Translations under genes and position numbers: made by a program
The notes under the pieces: generated by a model
The model's database searches: none
What the model was told of the DNA's origin: nothing
What the model saw: the letters and a program-made list of their open reading frames with translations, nothing else
Assembly: GCF_902859725.1 (NCBI RefSeq)
Contig: NZ_CADIJP010000001.1
Span: forward strand, 248,001-312,000
Direction of reading: 5' to 3'
DNA length: 64,000 nucleotides
Source: Achromobacter mucicolens
GTDB taxonomy: Bacteria; Pseudomonadota; Gammaproteobacteria; Burkholderiales; Burkholderiaceae_B
Part shown: positions 33,789-42,633 of the stretch, in pieces
Layout of the letters: every line of letters begins with the position of its first letter
Numbering within the stretch: the first letter of the stretch is position 1

Positions 33789-35008
33789 ACGATGCCCTCG
33801 GCGTGCAGCTGCGCGATCGCCGCGTCGGTCAGGCCCAGCTCGGCACGCAGGACGTCGGCCGTGTGCTCGCCCAGCATGGGAGGCGGCAATCCCAGTGCGA
33901 TGGGCGTGCCGGAAAAATGAATGGGATTGCGCACAACCGGCATGCTGCCCAGCGCCGGATGCGTCACGCTGCCCAGCACTTCGCGATGCCGCACCTGCGG
34001 ATCCTCGAAAACCTGATCCATGGTGTAGATCGGCCCGCAGGGCACATTGGCGGCTGCCAGCGCCTGGTTCCAGTCCGCCACCGTGCGCGCCAGCATCGCC
34101 GGCTCGATCATGCGGGACAGATCGGCCTGCGCCGCGGCGCGCTTGGGGTTGGTGTCAAAGCGCGGATCGGCGGCCAGGTTGGGCAGGCCGATCACGTTGC
34201 AGAAGCTGCGGAACTGCGAGTCGTTGCCCACCGCCACCATCAGATGGCCATCGCGGCATTCGAAGGCGCGGAACGGCGCGGTGATCTGCGAAGCCGAGCC
34301 CATGCGGGCAGGCAACTGGCCGCTGGCCAGGTAGTTCATGCCGATGTGCGAGATGGCCGCGATCTGCGCGTCCAGCAGCGCCAGGTCGATGTGCTGGCCC
34401 ACGCCGGAGATCTGGTCGCGGTGCCGCAGCGCGGCAAGTATGGCCGCCACTGCATAAAAGCCCGCGGTCAGGTCCGACACGGAATAGCCCGCCTTGACCG
34501 GTCCCGCCCCGGGCTCGCCGTCCGGCACGCCCGTCACGCTCATCAGGCCGCTCATCGACTGGAAGATCGGATCGTAGCCCGGCAGGTGGCTGTAGGGGCC
34601 GGTCTGGCCGAAGCCGGTGATCGAGCAATACACCAGCCGCGGATTCACTTCCGACAGCGAGGCGTAGTCCAGCCCGTAGCGCTTCAGGTCGCCCGCCTTG
34701 AAGTTCTCGATGACGATGTCAGCCTTCTGCGCAAGCTGGCGCACCAGCGCCTGGCCTTCGGGACGCGAAATATCGAGCGTCACGGATTTCTTGCCGCGGT
34801 TCATCGCGACGAACGAAGAGGTCTCGCGGCTGGGCTTGCCGTCGCGGTCCGGCATGGGATAGCCCTGGTGCCGCACGTCGTCGCCGCGGCCGGGGCGCTC
34901 CACCTTGATGACCTCGGCGCCGAAGTCGGCCAGCATCTGCGCGGCCCACGGCCCGGAAAACACGCGGCTCAGGTCCAGGACCTTCACGCCTTCCAATGCA
35001 CTGGTCAT
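33785..35008 (-). CDS. CaiB/BaiF-family (class III) CoA transferase
   Basis: A 407-residue protein beginning MTSALEGVKVLDLSRVFSGPWAAQ, the family hallmark. The catalytic aspartate lies in GYDPIFQSMSGLM. FVAMNRGKKSVTLDI and YCSITGFGQTGPY are conserved CoA-site segments. It transfers CoA between a donor thioester and an organic acid. It is the second of two such enzymes in the operon and is only about half identical to the other by eye. Its stop overlaps the dehydrogenase start by four bases. Confidence 0.93.
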   Translation of the reverse strand: MTSALEGVKVLDLSRVFSGPWAAQMLADFGAEVIKVERPGRGDDVRHQGYPMPDRDGKPSRETSSFVAMNRGKKSVTLDISRPEGQALVRQLAQKADIVIENFKAGDLKRYGLDYASLSEVNPRLVYCSITGFGQTGPYSHLPGYDPIFQSMSGLMSVTGVPDGEPGAGPVKAGYSVSDLTAGFYAVAAILAALRHRDQISGVGQHIDLALLDAQIAAISHIGMNYLASGQLPARMGSASQITAPFRAFECRDGHLMVAVGNDSQFRSFCNVIGLPNLAADPRFDTNPKRAAAQADLSRMIEPAMLARTVADWNQALAAANVPCGPIYTMDQVFEDPQVRHREVLGSVTHPALGSMPVVRNPIHFSGTPIALGLPPPMLGEHTADVLRAELGLTDAAIAQLHAEGIV

Positions 35009-35018
35009 GGCGGCTCCC

Positions 35019-35816
35019 TTATTTGCCCTGGAACACCGGCGCGCGCTTTTCGAGGAAGGCGCGGCGCGCCTCCTGCGCGTCCTCGGTCTTGGCGATGGCC
35101 GCCGTCATGTCCTGTTCGTAGCGGTAGCCGTCGCGCAGGCTCATGTCTTCGATGGCGTTGAGCGTCTGCTTGGCCAGCACGGACGCCAGCGGGCTCTTGC
35201 TGGCCAGCTCGCGCGCCAGTTCCGTCGCGCGGTCCATCAATTCTTCAGCGGGGACGCTGGCCTCGACGATGCCCAGCCGGTAGAGTTCGTCGCCGTCCAC
35301 GCGCAGACCCGTCAGCATCATGCGGCGCAGGCGCGAGTGGCCAAAGAGCCGCATGCCGTGGCGGCCGCCGCCCAGCAGCCCGACGTTGATTTCCGGCAGG
35401 CCCACGACCGCGGTGGAGGCGGCGATCAGGATGTCGCACGAGGCCACGATGGCCAGGCCCGCGCCCAGCGCCGCGCCGTTGATCGCGCCCACCACGGGCT
35501 TGGCGCACTCGCGGATCGCATGAAAGCATTCCCGCGTGCGGCGCGAGTGTTGCGGCAGGTCGCCCGGCCCCTTGATGGTGGCCGCGCGGTTCTTCAGGTC
35601 GGCGCCCGCGCAGAACGTCTTGCCCTGGCCCGACAGCACCACCGCGCGCACCTCGGGCGTTTCCGAGATGCGGTCCAGCACCCAGGACAGCTCGTTCATC
35701 ATCTCGGTGCTGAGCGCGTTGACGGGCGGGTTGGCCAGCAGGATGGTGGCAACGCCGTCGGCGATCGCGACGTCCAGCGCCGTGTAGGGCCCGGCCAGGT
35801 TCTCCGGCATGCTCAT
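35019..35816 (-). CDS. Enoyl-CoA hydratase/isomerase
   Basis: A 265-residue crotonase-fold protein from ATG 35816, preceded by AAGGAGAGAGAC. The oxyanion-hole segments are KTFCAGADLKNRA and INGAALGAGLAIVASCD, and the second catalytic region is LPEINVGLLGGGRHG. The C-terminus has the EGRxAFLEKRxPxF-like ending (RRAFLEKRAPVFQGK). It hydrates the enoyl-CoA formed by the acyl-CoA dehydrogenase. It lies between the two CoA-transferase genes. Confidence 0.92.
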   Translation of the reverse strand: MSMPENLAGPYTALDVAIADGVATILLANPPVNALSTEMMNELSWVLDRISETPEVRAVVLSGQGKTFCAGADLKNRAATIKGPGDLPQHSRRTRECFHAIRECAKPVVGAINGAALGAGLAIVASCDILIAASTAVVGLPEINVGLLGGGRHGMRLFGHSRLRRMMLTGLRVDGDELYRLGIVEASVPAEELMDRATELARELASKSPLASVLAKQTLNAIEDMSLRDGYRYEQDMTAAIAKTEDAQEARRAFLEKRAPVFQGK

Positions 35817-35833
35817 GTCTCTCTCCTTGTTGT

Positions 35834-37054
35834 TCAGATGATCTTGCGGTCGCGATAGTCCTGGATCTGCTCGGCGGACAGGCCCAGTTCGGCCAGCACG
35901 TCGGCGGTGTGCTGGCCCAGCAGCGGCGGCGCGGCATCGGCGCGCAGGGCCGAGCTGCCGAATCGCAGCGGGTTCATCACCTGCGGCACCGAGCCGGCGG
36001 CCGGATGCGGCAGGCGCCGCAGCATGCCGCGGTGCACGACCTGCGGGTCTTCGAAGACTTCGGGCACGGTATTGATTGACCCGGCCGGCACGCCCGCCTT
36101 TTTCAGCGCGGCCAGCCAATGGGCTCGTGGTTGGCTGGCGAAGATGGCGTCCAGCACGGGATCGAGCGTGTCCTGATTGCGCACGCGCTGGCTGTTGGTG
36201 ATGTAGCGCGGGTCTTGCGCCAGTTCGGGCTTGCCCAGCATCTCGCACAGCGTGACGAACTGCCCGTCGTTGCCCACCACGATGACGATGTCGCCGTCGG
36301 CGCAGGCGAACGTGCGCTGCGGCTGGATGTTCGGGTGCGCGGTGCCGGTACGGCGCGGCACCTTGTTGCCCAGCAGGAAGTTCATCGCCTGGTTGGCCAG
36401 CAGGCCCACCTGCACGTCCAGCATGGCGACGTCGATGTACTCGCCCTTGCCGGTCTGCGCGCGGCGCAACAGCGCGGCCACGATGCCCAGCGCGGCGTAC
36501 ACGCCGGTGGTCAGGTCCACGATCGGCACGCCCACCTTCTGGGGGCCGCCGCCGGGCCGGTCGTCGCGTTCGCCCGTGACGCTCATCAGGCCGCCCATCG
36601 CCTGGATCAGGAAGTCGTACGCGGGTTCGGCGGCGCGCGGTCCGGTCTGGCCGAAGCCGGTGACCGAGCAATACACCAGGCGCGGATTGATCTTGGACAG
36701 CGACTCGTAGTCCAGCCCCATGCGCGCCAGCGTGCCGACCTTGTAGTTCTCCAGCACCACGTCCGCGTCGCGGCACAGGTCCTTGACCAGCGCCTGGCCT
36801 TCGGGCGTCTGCAGGTCCAGCGTGATGGAGCGCTTGCCGCGGTTGGTGGCAATGAAATAGGCGCCGTCCCGGGTGTCCTGGCCGTCTTCATCCTTCAGGA
36901 ACGGCGGGCCCCAGGTGCGCGTGTCGTCGCCCTGGCCTGGCCGCTCGACCTTGATGACGTCAGCGCCCAGGTCGGCCAGGATCTGGCTGGCCCAAGGACC
37001 GGCCAGGATGCGGCTCAGGTCCAGCACTTTGAGATTCGATAACAGCGGCTGCAA
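35834..37054 (-). CDS. CaiB/BaiF-family (class III) CoA transferase, first gene of operon
   Basis: A 406-residue protein starting LSNLKVLDLSRILAGPWASQ, with the catalytic aspartate in AYDFLIQAMGGLMS. The remainder is colinear with the other CoA transferase of this operon. It heads a minus-strand operon running through enoyl-CoA hydratase, CoA transferase, fused acyl-CoA dehydrogenase, Bug receptor and LysR. The combination looks like a beta-oxidation-style route for an imported carboxylic acid. The 145 bp upstream, towards the lipoprotein gene, must carry its promoter. Confidence 0.93.
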   Translation of the reverse strand: MQPLLSNLKVLDLSRILAGPWASQILADLGADVIKVERPGQGDDTRTWGPPFLKDEDGQDTRDGAYFIATNRGKRSITLDLQTPEGQALVKDLCRDADVVLENYKVGTLARMGLDYESLSKINPRLVYCSVTGFGQTGPRAAEPAYDFLIQAMGGLMSVTGERDDRPGGGPQKVGVPIVDLTTGVYAALGIVAALLRRAQTGKGEYIDVAMLDVQVGLLANQAMNFLLGNKVPRRTGTAHPNIQPQRTFACADGDIVIVVGNDGQFVTLCEMLGKPELAQDPRYITNSQRVRNQDTLDPVLDAIFASQPRAHWLAALKKAGVPAGSINTVPEVFEDPQVVHRGMLRRLPHPAAGSVPQVMNPLRFGSSALRADAAPPLLGQHTADVLAELGLSAEQIQDYRDRKII

Positions 37055-37199
37055 AGCCTTCTCCTTGACTGCGGTATGTGCAGGCAGTCTAGGAGTTGGC
37101 GGGCGCCGCGGGAGGGGCCCGCAGGCGCAAAGCTGTTATGCGGTTCTGGCCGTCACGGCGGCGGCAAGGTGCCCTGCACGCCGGGCGGGTGCGGCGGCG

Positions 37200-37364
37200 T
37201 CAACGGCCGGTATCGGGATAGTTGGGCCCCGCGTCACGGAAGCCGCCGGTGCTGTAGGGATTGACCGCGCCGGGGTGGGGCGGTCCGCCGGGGCCGGCGC
37301 CGCAGCCGGCCAGGAGCAGTGCGGCGGCAAGCAGAGCAAGCAGGCGCGTCGGGAAGGATTTCAT
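37200..37364 (-). CDS. Small putative lipoprotein, 54 residues
   Basis: ATG 37364 with CAGGAGA upstream. The sequence begins with a basic/hydrophobic signal and a lipobox LAGC with C21 as the lipidation site. The mature part is only about 33 residues, Gly/Pro/Asn-rich (GPGGPPHPGAVNPYSTGG). No known domain. It is a typical small outer-membrane-directed lipoprotein of unknown function, flanked by unrelated genes. Confidence 0.75.
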   Translation of the reverse strand: MKSFPTRLLALLAAALLLAGCGAGPGGPPHPGAVNPYSTGGFRDAGPNYPDTGR

Positions 37365-37420
37365 AAAGGTCTCCTGCGACTGCCCCTCAGCAGGCGCGTT
37401 ACTCGCAGCGTATGGGCGGA

Positions 37421-38857
37421 TTATAGGCCTGCCGTCTTCGCCTTGATCCGCGGTTTCGCGCAGCGCGCGCGATAGTCGTTCACCGCATCGGAATCCGCGG
37501 GCTGAAAGTAGGGGTGCGGGTATCCCGCCTCCCGCAAGGCGGCGTGCATGCGCACGCCCCACACGCATTCGCGCTGCGCCTCGTCCCACAGCTGCGTGGC
37601 TTGGTCCCGTTGCCCGCTACGCCATAGCGCGAGGCCGTAGTCGGCCACCATCTCCTCGTCGCGCGGCAGGTCGCGGTACGCCGTGTGCATCAGGCGCAGG
37701 CCTTCGGCGGTCTGGCCGCGCAGGGCCAGGATCCACCCCAGCGTGCCCTGGTTGTACGGACGCGGGCCGACGCGGTCGAGCGAGCGGCGGGCCTGCTCCT
37801 CGGCTTGCGGCAGGTAGTCCGGGAAATCCGCCAGGTAGTAGGCCGTGTTGTTTGCCAGGTCCACTGCGCCGGCGGCACGCGCGCCGCGTTTTCCGGGCGC
37901 GAGGTCCTGCAGGACGTTCGACTCCTGCAACACCAGATCCGGCATCCCCAGCAGGCGCGCCACTTCCAGCCGCTTGCGCCGCTCGCCGGGGTCGACGGGC
38001 TTGAACATGTCCGGAAATGGCCGCTGGCGTGCCTGCAGCAGCCAATGGCGCGCCAGGCCGGGCTGGCCGGCGGCCAGCAGCAGCCGCGCCAGGTCCAGCT
38101 TCTGGTCGGCGCTGCGGGTGCAGCGCATGCCGTCGATCAGGGCGCGGGCGCCGTCGGTGTCGTTCCGGGCGAACGCGCGGTTGACGGCGTCCAGCTCGGC
38201 AAAGCACGGCCCGTCGCGCGTGACCTGCGCGTCGATGTGCAGCGAGATCGCACCGGCCGGCACGTCGTGGCTGAAGTAGGCCGTCGCGCCCTGGCGGTTG
38301 GTGTAGCCCAGGTCCACCCAGGCTTCGCCCCAGCGCTGGCGCATGGTCATGATGTACGGCCAGCCGGGCAAGGGCTCGGGCGAGCCGCTGCTGTGCAACT
38401 GAAAGAAGTGGCCCCACGGGCCATCGCCGATGCGGCGGATCAGGGTGAAGTCGTCCTCCGCGTGCGGCAGCGTCGTCCGGATCGGCGCCGTGCGTCCCTC
38501 GCCATCGGTGACGCCGTGCAGGATGCCGTCGCCGGAAGGCGTCTCGAGGATGGCGTCGTCCTTGCCGGTGACGAAGGCGCGGTACGGCGTGTTGGGCGCG
38601 GGGGCGGCGCGCTTGCCATCCCACAGTGTCAGCGTCAGGCTGCGCGTAGTGCGCAGGGTGTCAGCCGCCGGCGCCGCAGGGGTGTCAGACACTGCTTGCG
38701 CGGTGTCCTGGCCCGCGGCGTGCGCGGCCGGACCGGTCAGCCACGCTGCGGCGGCCAGGCATGACGCAGCGGCCCCTATGCGCCAATCTGCGCGGGCCGG
38801 GATGAGGCGGCGATGGAAAGTGGCGGGTTGTCCGGAACGTTGCTGCGGGTGCTTCAT
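37421..38857 (-). CDS. Secreted TPR-like repeat protein of unknown function
   Basis: ATG 38857 gives 478 residues; the frame stays open further upstream. The N-terminus has a long basic region then a hydrophobic segment ending GPAAHA, consistent with export. Residues about 70-230 form a beta-rich domain (RTTRSLTLTLWDGKRAAPAP, SGDGILHGVTDGEGRTAPIR). The second half is alpha-helical with TPR-like units (ARLLLAAGQPGLARHWLLQA, GLALWRSGQRDQATQLWDEA). I do not recognise the family. Likely a periplasmic or envelope protein. Confidence 0.72.
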   Translation of the reverse strand: MKHPQQRSGQPATFHRRLIPARADWRIGAAASCLAAAAWLTGPAAHAAGQDTAQAVSDTPAAPAADTLRTTRSLTLTLWDGKRAAPAPNTPYRAFVTGKDDAILETPSGDGILHGVTDGEGRTAPIRTTLPHAEDDFTLIRRIGDGPWGHFFQLHSSGSPEPLPGWPYIMTMRQRWGEAWVDLGYTNRQGATAYFSHDVPAGAISLHIDAQVTRDGPCFAELDAVNRAFARNDTDGARALIDGMRCTRSADQKLDLARLLLAAGQPGLARHWLLQARQRPFPDMFKPVDPGERRKRLEVARLLGMPDLVLQESNVLQDLAPGKRGARAAGAVDLANNTAYYLADFPDYLPQAEEQARRSLDRVGPRPYNQGTLGWILALRGQTAEGLRLMHTAYRDLPRDEEMVADYGLALWRSGQRDQATQLWDEAQRECVWGVRMHAALREAGYPHPYFQPADSDAVNDYRARCAKPRIKAKTAGL

Positions 38858-39037
38858 GGAGACTGCCAGTGGCGCCGGGCGCGGCGGGCGCCACGGCGGT
38901 ATGGGGTGACCTGCGGGGCAGGGCGCCGCCTTGCGGGCGCGAGGCGGATTGTGCATCACAAACCCGTTGCCCGCCCCGCCCAGCGCTCGGCAGGAACGTA
39001 TGGCATTCTCCCGCCACGTCCTTGCTGCCATCCGCTC

Positions 39038-39469
39038 ATGTCCAAACTCCTAGCGCGAACCCTCGACCTGCTTCTCCTGTCCTTCGCCGCCGCGCTGTTC
39101 GGCGCTTGCCTGACCTCCGTGCTGACGACCGGCGCCTATGGCTGGGTCGTCCCCGTCGCGCCTTACCTCTACGGCGTGCGCGACTTCTACGCCGAGGCCG
39201 TCCTGGCCGGGCTGGCGGGCGTCATCGTGCTGATCGTGGCCGAGCGCCCGGCCCGGCTGCGGCGATCCACGCCCTGGCGCCTGCTGGCGACCTTTGCCGC
39301 GGCCCTCGTTGCCCTGTATCTGGCGCCGCCGTCGCCGCAGGTGTTTGGCAACACCTGGGCGCCCGGCGAGGCGACACGCGAGCTGTTCCTGGCGCAATGG
39401 CCCATGGTGCTGCCCATTGCGGTGGCGGCAACCGCGCTGCGGTGGGGATTGCACCGGGTTTTGCGCTAG
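39038..39469 (+). CDS. Small integral membrane protein, four transmembrane segments
   Basis: A 143-residue protein from ATG 39038. Hydrophobic segments at roughly residues 8-30, 52-66, 80-96 and 118-136 predict four membrane spans, with a basic loop (ERPARLRRSTPWR). No known motif. It is divergent from the TPR-like protein across 180 bp and 42 bp upstream of a GST gene on the same strand. Confidence 0.7.
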   Translation: MSKLLARTLDLLLLSFAAALFGACLTSVLTTGAYGWVVPVAPYLYGVRDFYAEAVLAGLAGVIVLIVAERPARLRRSTPWRLLATFAAALVALYLAPPSPQVFGNTWAPGEATRELFLAQWPMVLPIAVAATALRWGLHRVLR

Positions 39470-39511
39470 GATTGTCGTCACCCAACCCCGCCTGCCCCGG
39501 AGAAACCCCGC

Positions 39512-40210
39512 ATGTCCTCCCTAGACGACTTTGCCATCACCAAGAAGTGGCCCGCCCAGCACCCCGACCGCATCCAGCTTTATTCGCTGCCGACGCCCAA
39601 CGGCGTGAAGGCGTCGATCATGCTGGAAGAGACGGGTCTGCCCTACGAGGTCCACCGTGTCGCCTTCGATACCAAGGATCAGTTCACGCCCGAGTTCCTG
39701 TCGCTCAGCCCGAACAACAAGATCCCGGCCATCCTTGACCCGAACGGGCCGGACGGCAAGCCGCTGGGCCTGTTCGAGTCCGGCGCGATCCTGGTTTACC
39801 TGGCCAGCAAGGCCGGCCAGTTCATTCCGGCAGATACGGCCGGACGGTTTGAGACGCTGCAATGGGTGATGTTCCAGATGGGCGGCATCGGACCGATGTT
39901 CGGCCAGCTGGGCTTTTTCCATCGGTTCGCGGGCAAGGACTACGAGGACAAGCGGCCGCGCGACCGGTACGTCGACGAGTCCAAGCGCCTGCTGACGGTG
40001 CTGGACCAGCGTCTGCAAGGGCGCGACTGGGTGATGGGAGACCAATACACCATTGCCGACATCGCGATCTTTCCCTGGGTGCGTAACCTGGTGGGCTTCT
40101 ACGACGCCGGCGATCTCGTCGGCTTTTCGTCGTTCAAGAACGTCGCGCGCGTGCTGGACGCGTTCGTCGCGCGCCCGGCCGTCGCCAAGGGACTGACCAT
40201 CCCGGGCTGA
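39512..40210 (+). CDS. Nu-class-like glutathione S-transferase (YfcG/YghU type)
   Basis: A 232-residue protein. Residues about 20-45 read IQLYSLPTPNGVKASIMLEE, followed by SPNNKIPAILDPNGPDG and LFESGAILVYLASKAG, all characteristic of YfcG/YghU-type transferases, which act as disulphide-bond reductases and peroxidases with glutathione. GGAGA lies upstream. It ends 3 bp before a LysR gene, so the two may be co-transcribed. Confidence 0.9.
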   Translation: MSSLDDFAITKKWPAQHPDRIQLYSLPTPNGVKASIMLEETGLPYEVHRVAFDTKDQFTPEFLSLSPNNKIPAILDPNGPDGKPLGLFESGAILVYLASKAGQFIPADTAGRFETLQWVMFQMGGIGPMFGQLGFFHRFAGKDYEDKRPRDRYVDESKRLLTVLDQRLQGRDWVMGDQYTIADIAIFPWVRNLVGFYDAGDLVGFSSFKNVARVLDAFVARPAVAKGLTIPG

Positions 40211-40213
40211 CCC

Positions 40214-41140
40214 ATGGAACTGCGCCAGCTTCGTTACTTTGTGCGGGTGGTCGAGGCAGGCAGCATCGGCCGGGCGGCCATGTCGATCGGCATGGTCACC
40301 TCGGCGCTCAGCCAGCAGATCAGCCGCCTTGAAAGCGAGCTGTCCACGCGCCTGTTGCAGCGCAGCGCCAGCGGCGTCGTGCCCACGGACGCGGGGCTGG
40401 CTTTCTTCCGGCAGGCGCAACTGGCCCTGCGCCATGCCGACGACGCCGTCCAGGCGGCCCAGCAGGCGCGGCTGGCGGGCCACGTCAGCGTCGGCCTGCC
40501 GTCCACCACGGCCGCGGTGCTGGGGGCGCCCTTCCTGAAGGCCATGAACGAGCGCTACCCCGATATCCGGCTGCACCTGGTCGAGGCGCTGTCCGGGCAT
40601 CTGACCGACATGCTCAACGGCCGCCTGCTGGACCTGGCCATCGTGTTCCACGCCGAATCCGCGCGCCGCTGGAGCGTGATGCCGCTGCTGGACGAACCCC
40701 TGTTCCTGTTCGCCCGGCCAGACATGCCCGGCGTGCCGTTTGGCGACACGACGCGGCTGGAGGCGATTGCCGACCTGCCTCTGGTGCTGCCCAGCGGCCG
40801 CCACGGCCTGCGGGCGCTGGTGAACAACGCGTTTCAGCAATTGGGGCGCACGCCGCGGGTGGTGGCCGAGGTCGACGGCCTGTCGCTGCTCATGGACGTG
40901 GTGCAGCAGGGCGGCGCGGCCACGATCCAGCCCAGCTCGGCCACCGCGCGGATCGCGCCCGGCCAGTTGCAGATGGCGCGCATCGACGATGCCCATCTGT
41001 TTCGCTCCAACCTGCTCGCCAGCCTGTCGGACGAGGAACTGTCGCCCGCGGCGCTGGCCGCCCGTCTGGTCATGGCCGATGTCTCCCGCACCCTGGCGCG
41101 GGAAGGCAAATGGGCGGTGGTGACCCTTCACGAATCGTGA
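40214..41140 (+). CDS. tcuR: LysR-family regulator of the tricarballylate genes
   Basis: A 308-residue LysR protein: MELRQLRYFVRVVEAGSIGR at the start, HTH through SALSQQISRLESELSTRLLQ, effector domain with GLPSTTAAVLGAPFLKAM. It lies 77 bp upstream of tcuA on the same strand, the arrangement of tcuR relative to tcuABC in enterobacteria. The symbol is assigned by context and family. A 20-bp palindrome in the gap is a candidate operator. Confidence 0.8.
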   Translation: MELRQLRYFVRVVEAGSIGRAAMSIGMVTSALSQQISRLESELSTRLLQRSASGVVPTDAGLAFFRQAQLALRHADDAVQAAQQARLAGHVSVGLPSTTAAVLGAPFLKAMNERYPDIRLHLVEALSGHLTDMLNGRLLDLAIVFHAESARRWSVMPLLDEPLFLFARPDMPGVPFGDTTRLEAIADLPLVLPSGRHGLRALVNNAFQQLGRTPRVVAEVDGLSLLMDVVQQGGAATIQPSSATARIAPGQLQMARIDDAHLFRSNLLASLSDEELSPAALAARLVMADVSRTLAREGKWAVVTLHES

Positions 41141-41165
41141 ACACCCGTTGACGCCTGCCTGATAT

Positions 41166-41185
41166 CGCAGCGGCGCGCCGCTGCG
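41166..41185. promoter_or_regulatory. 20-bp perfect palindrome upstream of tcuA
   Basis: CGCAGCGG-CGCG-CCGCTGCG, fully symmetrical, 32 bp before the tcuA start and 25 bp after the LysR stop. It may be an operator for the LysR protein or a hairpin terminating the regulator transcript; there is no T-run, which favours the operator reading. Confidence 0.45.
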
Positions 41186-41217
41186 TAGAGTCTGCCCCTT
41201 GAACTGGGGAAGATGGC

Positions 41218-42633
41218 ATGGTTGACGTCTTGGTGATTGGTGGGGGCAATGCGGCGCTGTGCGCGGCCCTGATGGCGCGCGAAGCCGGCGCCAGCGTGCT
41301 GCTGCTGGAAGCGGCGCCAAAGGAATGGCGGGGCGGAAATTCACAGCACACCCGCAACCTGCGCTGCATGCACGATGCGCCGCAGGACGTGCTGGTCGAC
41401 GCGTATCCCGAAGAAGAATACTGGCAGGACCTGCTCAAGGTGACGGGCGGGCAGACCAACGAACACCTGGCGCGGCTGGTCATCCGCGAATCCTCCACCT
41501 GCCGCGACTGGATGCGCCGCCACGGCGTGAACTTCCAGCCGCCGCTGTCGGGCGCGCTGCACGTGGCCCGCACCAATGCTTTCTTCATGGGCGGGGGCAA
41601 GGCGCTGGTCAATGCCTATTACCGCAGCGCCGAAGCGCTGGGCGTACAGGTCCGCTACAACGCGCCGGTCGATTCGCTGGAGCTGGACAACGGCCGCTTC
41701 GTGGCCGCGCGCATCGGCGCCGAACGCATCGAGGCCCGCGCCTGTGTGCTGGCCGCGGGCGGCTTCGAGTCCAACCGGCAATGGCTGCGCGAGGCCTGGG
41801 GCCAGAACGAGCGCGGCGAGTGGCCGGCCGACAACTTCCTGATCCGCGGCACGCGCTTCAACATGGGCGTGCTGCTCAAGTTCATGCTGGACGCCGGCGC
41901 CGACGGCATCGGCGACCCCTCGCAATCGCACTGCGTGGCCATCGACGCCCGCGCGCCGCTGTACGACGGCGGCATCTGCACGCGCATCGACTGCGTGTCG
42001 CTGGGCGTGGTCGTCAACCGCGACGCCGAGCGCTTCTATGACGAAGGCGAGGACTTCTGGCCCAAGCGCTACGCGATCTGGGGCCGCCTGACCGCCATGC
42101 AGCCCGGGCAGATCGCCTATTCCATCATCGATGCCAAGGCGATCGGCCGCTTCATGCCGCCCGTGTTCCCGGGTGTGAAAGCCGACACGCTGCCCGAACT
42201 GGCCGAAAAGCTGGGTCTGGATCCGGCCACCTTCGCCAAGACCGTCGGCGACTACAACGCCGCCTGCCGCGTGGGCAAGTTCGACCACACGGCGCTGGAC
42301 GATTGCCATACCGAAGGCGTGACGCCCGCCAAAACGCACTGGGCGCGGCCGATCGACACCGCGCCGTTCTACGGCTATGCGCTGCGTCCCGGCATCACCT
42401 TTACGTACCTGGGCCTGAAGGTGGACGACACCGCCGCGGTCCGGTTCAACGACACGCCCAGCGACAACCTCTTTGTCGCCGGCGAAATGATGGCCGGCAA
42501 CGTGCTGGGCAAGGGCTATACCGCCGGGGTGGGCATGTCCATCGGCACGGCATTTGGCCGCATTGCCGGCACCCGCGCCGCGGCGGCGGCGCTTAGCCAG
42601 AAACATGCGGGAGCACACCATGAAGCAGCTTGA
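41218..42633 (+). CDS. tcuA: FAD-dependent tricarballylate dehydrogenase
   Basis: A 471-residue flavoprotein. The dinucleotide motif [20 protein letters not shown] near residue 6 has the Asn typical of TcuA. Substrate-site segments resemble the fumarate-reductase/succinate-dehydrogenase flavoprotein fold ([51 protein letters not shown]). TcuA oxidises tricarballylate to cis-aconitate, an otherwise inhibitory citrate analogue. The gene overlaps tcuB by 14 bp. Confidence 0.92.
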   Translation: MVDVLVIGGGNAALCAALMAREAGASVLLLEAAPKEWRGGNSQHTRNLRCMHDAPQDVLVDAYPEEEYWQDLLKVTGGQTNEHLARLVIRESSTCRDWMRRHGVNFQPPLSGALHVARTNAFFMGGGKALVNAYYRSAEALGVQVRYNAPVDSLELDNGRFVAARIGAERIEARACVLAAGGFESNRQWLREAWGQNERGEWPADNFLIRGTRFNMGVLLKFMLDAGADGIGDPSQSHCVAIDARAPLYDGGICTRIDCVSLGVVVNRDAERFYDEGEDFWPKRYAIWGRLTAMQPGQIAYSIIDAKAIGRFMPPVFPGVKADTLPELAEKLGLDPATFAKTVGDYNAACRVGKFDHTALDDCHTEGVTPAKTHWARPIDTAPFYGYALRPGITFTYLGLKVDDTAAVRFNDTPSDNLFVAGEMMAGNVLGKGYTAGVGMSIGTAFGRIAGTRAAAAALSQKHAGAHHEAA

